Assembly: GCA_003024785.1 (NCBI GenBank)
Contig: PUQB01000003.1
Coordinates: forward strand, 1,689,817 to 1,753,816
From: Selaginella tamariscina
Taxonomy: Eukaryota > Streptophyta > Lycopodiopsida > Selaginellales > Selaginellaceae
Length of the DNA stretch: 64,000 nt
Reading direction: 5' to 3'
This document shows, in pieces, positions 58,121 to 64,000 of this stretch. The notes under the pieces were generated by a model. That model made no database searches. It was not told where the DNA came from and saw only the letters and a list, made by a program, of their open reading frames with translations. Both the position numbers and the translations under genes were made by a program. Every line of letters starts with the position of its first letter. The first letter of the stretch is position 1.

Positions 58121-59367
58121 TATTGATAAGGTTCAAACACAACACTGCATTCAATGAGGGATGCTTTACTTTCTAAAACTGTTGTTCGATGATGGTCTCC
58201 AAAAGAATTGGCCATCATGCAAAAATGTGTGTCAGAGTTGCTAAAAAAAAAAGTTGGCTCAATGTTATTTTAATTCTTAGGGATCAAAATCCCATTTAGT
58301 GGATAAATAGGATGGATCTAAGCAGTTCATAGATTATCGTTCCATAAATTTATGGAACCTAATAATCTTGCCGAACACACAAGATTTATTAAATCAATTG
58401 GGTATAAATCATAGTTTACTAAATTGGATCTTGCTTTAAGTTAATAGCATATTCTTATGGCTCTAGAATATATTTCCAAACAGCATTTCAAACTTCTTTT
58501 AGTTTATATGAATTCCTTGTTATGCCTTTTGGTTTAATCTTTACTCCTTCCATGTTTTAGTACATGATGGATGAAGTTTTTAATAATGAGTTTTTGGAGA
58601 CATTTACAAAGTACTTGGATGACATCCTAGTTCATACTCAAGGATCTTGAGGTGATCATTTTAAAAAGTAGCTTGCGTGTTCAAACATTTACAAGAGTAT
58701 GGACTCAAGTTGAAAAAGCCCAAGTTTGTTTTTGGCACAACTGAAACTATGTATTTGGGGTACATGGTTTTCCATGAGGGGTTGCATGTGAATCCATCCA
58801 AGGTGGAGGTTGTGGCAAAATTACCTTGTCCAATGAATGTACATCTTTACGATGGTTTCTTGATAAGGTCACGTATTTAGAACATTTTATACCCTATTTG
58901 GCTAATGTTAATGCTCTTTGTGAGCCATGCTATCCAAGGGTGTTCCTTTTGTGTGGACTGATGATTGTGAAGCTACTTTTTATAAGTTACAAAAATATTT
59001 AACATCCTCTCTGATGCTTCATTATTCAGATTTTTTTTCTGTTGTTTTATATTATGAACATATGCTTTTACAGTAGGTATTGGTGGAATCTTAATGTAGA
59101 CTGAGGTTTGTGATGAGTTTGTTCAACATCTCATCACATATGTGATTAGAGCTTTGCAAGGTCCTTAACGTAAGTATTGTGCCTCATATCTTGAGTGTTT
59201 AGCTATAGTGTGGGCTTATGAGCATTTTCATGTAGTTTCGTACACTTTTAGAGTGTGATCATGCAATTGTTTCTGCATTGTTAAAAAACAAGAAGTTCTA
59301 GAACTATTTGTCAAATGGGCACTTTGGCTCCAAATGTATGACTTTAAGGTCACGCATTGTTTGAGGA
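58121..59367 (+). mobile_element. Gypsy RT/RNase H remnant, copy B
   Basis: A near-identical duplicate of 44161-45425, including KYLDDI and MYLGYMVFHEGLHVNPSK. It is truncated at the junction with copy C. Confidence 0.8.
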
Positions 59368-59605
59368 ATATATATTATAAATGAAATAAAAGAAGTTAAA
59401 GAAGGAAAAATAAAAATATAAGAAGTGTATATATTTTTAATTATAAATTAAATACATGAGGTATATAATTTTTCATATTTTATATATTTGCTTAGTATAT
59501 AGAGAGGGGTTTTTTGTTGAATGTGCTAGTAGCATATGTGTAATGCAAATTTTATTAAGGTCCCAGTGATGGACACAAGATACAAAAAAGTAAGTTTATT
59601 AAGTT

Positions 59606-60507
59606 CTAGATGTATTGATTACACTTTGCATGAACAATCACACCATCCATATACACAGCCTCCCTATACATCCAATCATCTGCTTCATCACTGTAGAACT
59701 CCTCAAACTTCTCCCTGCATAGACCACACAGTGGTTGCCTCTCATTTGCACGAACGACCCATTTTTTAACACCTTCGGTCTCAACAACACATTTTTCCAT
59801 GCCTTTCGTCTCTACGGATGCAGTAACACACCCTTGTGTCCACTCTTTTGATCCCACAAACCATGCTCTACACTTAATCTTGTTTTTCTTGAGTCCCTAT
59901 TGTGAACTACATGCCAGTCCATATGCTTACTATGTTTTGTTGGTCTGCAAATCGTAGCCCGCACGTCTGACACTGTCTTGGCAACCTTGAATAGAGGCTA
60001 TTTATCACGGACACGTGTGGTCTACTCAAAACCTCTTTGCTGAACTTTGTACCTAATTCATTTGCAACATTGGAACCGTTTGCACTTAAGGTTGAAAGAA
60101 GAGCTTGTAATGGTGGAGGAAGAAGAAATGGACTTCTTGGGGCATGATTCATAACTTGTTGTTCATGATGTTGCAAAGGATGTGCATGTAACTGAGATGG
60201 AGAAGGCTGAGGGTAGAAATGCATAGGGTGAGGATATACCGGCGGTACAAATTTCATAAGTTGATGGCATGTTGGTTGAACAATATGCAACTGTTGTGAC
60301 TGCATGACTGGCCAAACATGGGATGCGGTTGAGTGTCTTGTCGAGGTCGAGGACATGCCTTTGCATAGATATATCTGCTAATGTATTTGATGAAGTCCTC
60401 TTATTGTTGTTGTTGCTCATATTGCCTGGGACACTCCATCTTCCATTGCCACTCACCTTTCCATGGTTAGATGGTGACTGTTTTCTTGCAGTTGGCGTGG
60501 GTTCCAT
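59606..60507 (-). pseudogene. Pcf11-similar C-terminal zinc-finger protein, copy C
   Basis: ATG at 60507-60505. The frame is open through GNGRWSVPGNMSNNNNKRTS, then shifts near 60350 and again near 59920, within the first zinc finger. The last part (WTQGCVTASV to VHAKCNQYI) ends at 59606, two codons later than in copies A and B because the stop codon is changed. The N-terminal breaks of A and B are absent here. Confidence 0.8.
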
Positions 60508-61539
60508 TGTAGCTGAATGTCTATGCACACACAAGGGAAAATGGCCTCCTTTTAGGCAGAGTTACGTTTATATACTATTTCGTGTTCCGACGGTCCGCCC
60601 ACGATATGTGCTCTAATCCGACGGTGCATGCTGCAATTTTCATAATGTTATTAGAATATTATGAAGAAGGATGACCATAGTACTTCCCCTATCCCTCACA
60701 CGCACATTTTACATATATACGTAAAATGAATTTACTATTATGTGTTTGGCAATCATGTATATTATTGTATCTAAATGTTATGTAATATAGAAAATATAGA
60801 AATGAGAAACTCATACTTGCTACATTCATTCCCACGTGTCTCCAACACCCCATCGAATACCCATGTCCTTATAATACACATGCACACACAAGTATATACA
60901 CTAGCTAGCATGCTATTATATCACATAAGATATTTATGCAGAATTTTGGAAAGTGTGTGATATGATCATGCTATACATACTTACCATTGAGCATGCTCTT
61001 GGACGATTTATTAAGCATTCAACGGGTCAGAAGCCGCTTCATAACATGGTTAATAAATTAAATTTGTGCTCAATTTAATTTTTTTAAGGATATTGTTTTC
61101 TTAAGGTTGAGTGGGCATCCAAATTTTAAAAAATGAAGACCAATAGATTGAAAAAGAGGACTCAGATTTTATAATATATATATAGTGTGTGATTATGTAG
61201 TTTGAATTTAAATATAAATTAACTCTTAATTATTTTTAACCATTTTCTTAATTATTTTCTTAATAATTTTAAGGTTGCTCGGGGTGTACGTGTACACATA
61301 ATTCTCACGCTCTTTGTAAGATACATGTGATTGTTTGTATCAAACACTCCTCTTTACATGCAGCACATAGACACGTAACGTCTAACAAAGACGCAACACC
61401 TATGCATCATACATTATGTAAATGTATTTTTCAAGATAAACAGTATTATATGTAGTGGAGACTTAAAGTTAAAACAAGTTGTATCTAAGTGAAATATGAG
61501 CTTTATTTATTAAGTTCACTAGTTAAAGAGTAAATATTA

Positions 61540-62690
61540 TAGTGCTCGTATGCATGAATAATGTGGGAAAACCTAAATAGTTCCTAGTAGATTCGTTTGA
61601 AATGAAAGCCCTTAGTACATGGTTAAACTTCAAAACATGTTAAAATGTAAAATTTTTAAAATCTTTACATTTTAAATGTGCTAGAACACTATGTTTCCCA
61701 TCCTCCAATGCACCTTTGCCAAAATATTTCCTATTTAAATCTCTATTGATCGCCATTAATGTCTATTAATTTGAAGAATTCACAATTGGTTTCAATGTAG
61801 CCTAGAGATCCGATTAATCCTCCTCATACTTGAACTATTTAGTAATAAAGACCCGTTATGTGACCCAATTATTCACCACTCCCAATTGTAAATGAATATA
61901 ACTGTTGTTATCCTTTGGGTTCACGAGTACCACCCGTTCAGTCTATTGGTTCCAGAGAGTAATCTTTGTGGCTCGTACCCATAAGGTCCAAATAGAAGGG
62001 CTTGTTAAACTCTAATCTGTCATCTATAAGTCACAAATGTACACATGAATAATTGTGTGTATGTATGTGATATACACATCCACTTACATTTGCAGTCAAT
62101 CACACATATATTCACACATGCGCACACATGCACACACACACCCCAACACATAGTGAATGTGCTTGAAAGTAATAATAATTGCAAAGATGAATTGTAACAT
62201 GTCTCATTTTTCCAAATCTTTTAAAGGATAAAGCACTCTCTAAGGGTTGATATCTTGAGGTTCGACACTATAATATGCTTGTGACTTGTAATCCAATATG
62301 GAACTCCACGTTCAAAGTTGCCATTTGTCCATTGCAATGCTAAGATGACCATAACGACCTTTGAAAAAATCAATAAGTCGTGGATTAGTCACTCATTCAC
62401 TAAATAGATTGCTTCAAAATAAGTCTCCTAACCTTTCATCTTAAGGTGCTTGAAAGTTTAAAAGACTCAAGATTGAGAATGAAGTTAGGCCCCTAGATCA
62501 TTGTATTATCTTCTAAATATATTGAGTATGCAAGCTTAGAAAATAATTCAATACATGCATAAACCCATATGAATGCACATGCATACAAAAACACACACCA
62601 AGTATTATACTTGTTCACATAAGTGAATTAAATGGTGAGCCCTAAATTTTGCCATGCCATGGCCCATAGCTAACATATATAACAGTTACC
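61540..62690 (-). pseudogene. GH127 gene fragment, copy C
   Basis: The minus strand aligns with host gene 8577 to about 9990, with retained introns including the CA/GT tract (62100-62150). Frames are broken. It lacks the copy A MITE. Confidence 0.8.
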
Positions 62691-63195
62691 CTATATTTGT
62701 ATATGTACATCTCATATTTATATATAAAAAAAAATTAAATATATTTTGAACTTAGGTCATTCAACCTTTGAATCCCAATGAGAAGACCCCCTTAGATTAG
62801 TGTGTCAATGACATAGAAATAAAAGGATTTGCCTCGAAATAAGTAAAGAGTCTTAGAAACTGCAAAAACTAACATGAAACCGATTAATTTATGTTTTATG
62901 TTTAATAAATAAACTTAATTTAAATTATTTTTTAATATATCAAGTATTCACATAGATCGTGGACCTCAATCCCTTGGTTAAAATCGCTCTCCTTAGGCTT
63001 CTTCCCAATTTTACCATTTGCCTTCATATTCATATACACTTGTACACATGGAGTGTGTGGGTGTGTATGTACACCCACACCCCCACACACTCTAATAATA
63101 GATTGTCCTAATTATATAATTAGCCAAACCATAAATACCTTTAGTAACTTTTAAAATATTTTATAATTAACCTTCGTATATACTTTAGTTACCTT

Positions 63196-63398
63196 TGTGG
63201 AAACCCCAGACACAACACAGTAAATATACAAAACAGAAAACTCAGATATCCTTTGTATTCAAGGTCAGGTTTATATATACAAAGGAAAAGGTATATTCTA
63301 GCTATATTTGGACTATCCTATCAAGGATTTAGCCAGACCATAAATATCTCTAGTAACTTCTAGAAACTTCTAGAATATACCATGGTAATTACCTTACA
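63196..63398 (-). repeat. Short (203-bp) 3' LTR of a Ty3/gypsy element
   Basis: On the minus strand it starts TGTAAGGTAATTACCATGG and ends GGGGTTTCCACA, giving TG..CA ends. It is preceded by a G-rich polypurine tract (63399-63410). It lies immediately after the stop region of the integrase. The junction with copy C at 63195/63196 looks like a fresh insertion boundary. Confidence 0.7.
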
Positions 63399-64000
63399 TT
63401 ATCCCCCCTCGTAAGAAAAACTTCTTCAGTCGTAAAACGTGAGCAACCAAAGGTGCTTCTCGAGACTCAACATCTTGCACATGGTAAACTTGAGGGCCAA
63501 CTTGACGAAGAATCTTATAAGGACCGAGCCATTTCCGCAAGAAACCTGGAGTGAGTCCTTTTTGATGAAGTTCCGGAAAATGTACAAGAACAAGGTCACC
63601 AATAGCAAACTGAGGAGGTGGCCGATGACGAGAATTATAATCCTGTTGTTGTTGAACTTGTGCCCGACCTAAATGTTCTGCTGAGGTAGCATGCAATAAA
63701 GGAAGAGCTCGATCTAAGTAAGTCCCAATATCGAGCTTCAGCATACTTAGGTTTGTGAGAAGCCAAACCAACTTCTGGAGGCATTCGAGGGTCTCGCCCA
63801 TACAATGCTTTGAATGGAGACATGCCAATGGAACTTTGAATGCCAGTGTTGTATGCAAATTCTAAGTATCGCAAATACCAATCCCAATCATTCTGAGTAG
63901 GATTTACATACTTAGAAATCATACCTTTAAAAGTCCGATTCAAACGCTCGACTAATCCATCTGTTTGTGGATGAAAGGGAGATGTGAAAGATTGTTGAAT
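63399..64000 (-). mobile_element. Ty3/gypsy element, integrase 3' end, relatively intact
   Basis: The minus strand encodes WYLRYLEFAYNTGIQSS, MSPFKALYGRDPRMPPEV (to about 63775) and, after one frame change near 63730, SAEHLGRAQVQQQQDYNSRH, FAIGDLVLVHFPELHQKG, LRKWLGPYKILRQVGPQVYH and a C-terminal HVLRLKKFF just before the polypurine tract. It is the least decayed retroelement here and continues beyond the window edge. It provides the reference for the decayed gypsy fragments at 19.3, 31.1 and 48.8 kb. Confidence 0.85.

Larger units (their letters stand above)
48770..59367 (+). repeat. Composite duplicated block, copy B (uninterrupted)
   Basis: Aligns in order with copy A (19330-26301 then 42682-45425). 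It ends abruptly at 59367, inside a gypsy RNase H phrase, where the inverted copy C begins. It shows the empty sites for both the 16.4-kb element and the 244-bp MITE. Confidence 0.87.
59368..63195 (-). repeat. Copy C: inverted partial copy of the composite block
   Basis: The reverse complement aligns with copy B from 53060 back to about 49235. Order on the plus strand: AT-rich DNA, Pcf11-like gene (-), non-coding segment, GH127 fragment (-), gypsy LTR-like end. With copy B it makes inverted arms of about 3.8 kb separated by about 6.3 kb. Confidence 0.85.

Overview
This is a plant nuclear window, AT-rich between genes. The evidence is spliceosomal genes with short introns (about 40-170 bp), plant-type protein families (SEC16/MAIGO5, GH127/DUF1680, Pcf11-similar), Ty1/copia and Ty3/gypsy remnants, and TTTAGGG-like telomeric motifs. 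The very short introns would suit a lycophyte such as Selaginella, but this is only a guess. Reading frames carry many single-base indels, even where splice sites and protein motifs are conserved. Either the assembly is uncorrected or many genes are decaying, and I cannot separate the two from sequence alone.

Layout. 1-2.7 kb is AT-rich and empty. 2.7-12.2 kb holds three host genes on the + strand: a SEC16-like COPII assembly factor (to 6564), a GH127 glycoside hydrolase (7034-10036) and an unrecognised multi-exon gene (about 10.5-12.2 kb). From 12.2 kb on the DNA is almost entirely mobile: a copia remnant (-), a gypsy remnant (-), then a nested repeat landscape.

The nested region has a clear logic. 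One composite block is present twice: copy A at 19.33-26.30 kb continuing at 42.68-45.4 kb, and copy B at 48.77-59.37 kb. It contains a gypsy remnant, a 3' fragment of the GH127 gene with its introns, a small Pcf11-like gene with its own TATA box, a dispersed repeat, a decayed transposase-like gene (DUF7869-like, with a VGHTH..ID motif) and a gypsy pol fragment. Part of the block recurs inverted as copy C (59.37-63.2 kb), and the gypsy/GH127 part recurs as copy D (28.93-31.31 kb).

Copy A is split by a 16,376-bp insertion (26302-42677). It has matching terminal inverted repeats and a 4-bp ATAT target duplication, and copy B preserves the empty site. I read this insertion as one large DNA transposon. 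A transposase-like gene runs leftward, broken by copy D. In the middle lie two arrays of an 18-20 bp GC-rich palindrome (core GGCGGGATTAATCCCGCC), repeating about every 44 bp in the first array and about every 41 bp in the second. They are separated by 3.5 kb of AT-rich and microsatellite DNA. On the right, reading rightward, is a gene whose product looks like a ParB-like domain joined to a DNA-methyltransferase-like C-terminus, followed by an FCP1-like phosphatase gene. A 244-bp non-autonomous relative with the same termini sits at 20312-20555 and also has empty sites in the window. The combination of transposase, ParB/methyltransferase protein and regular palindrome arrays is the most likely undescribed system here.
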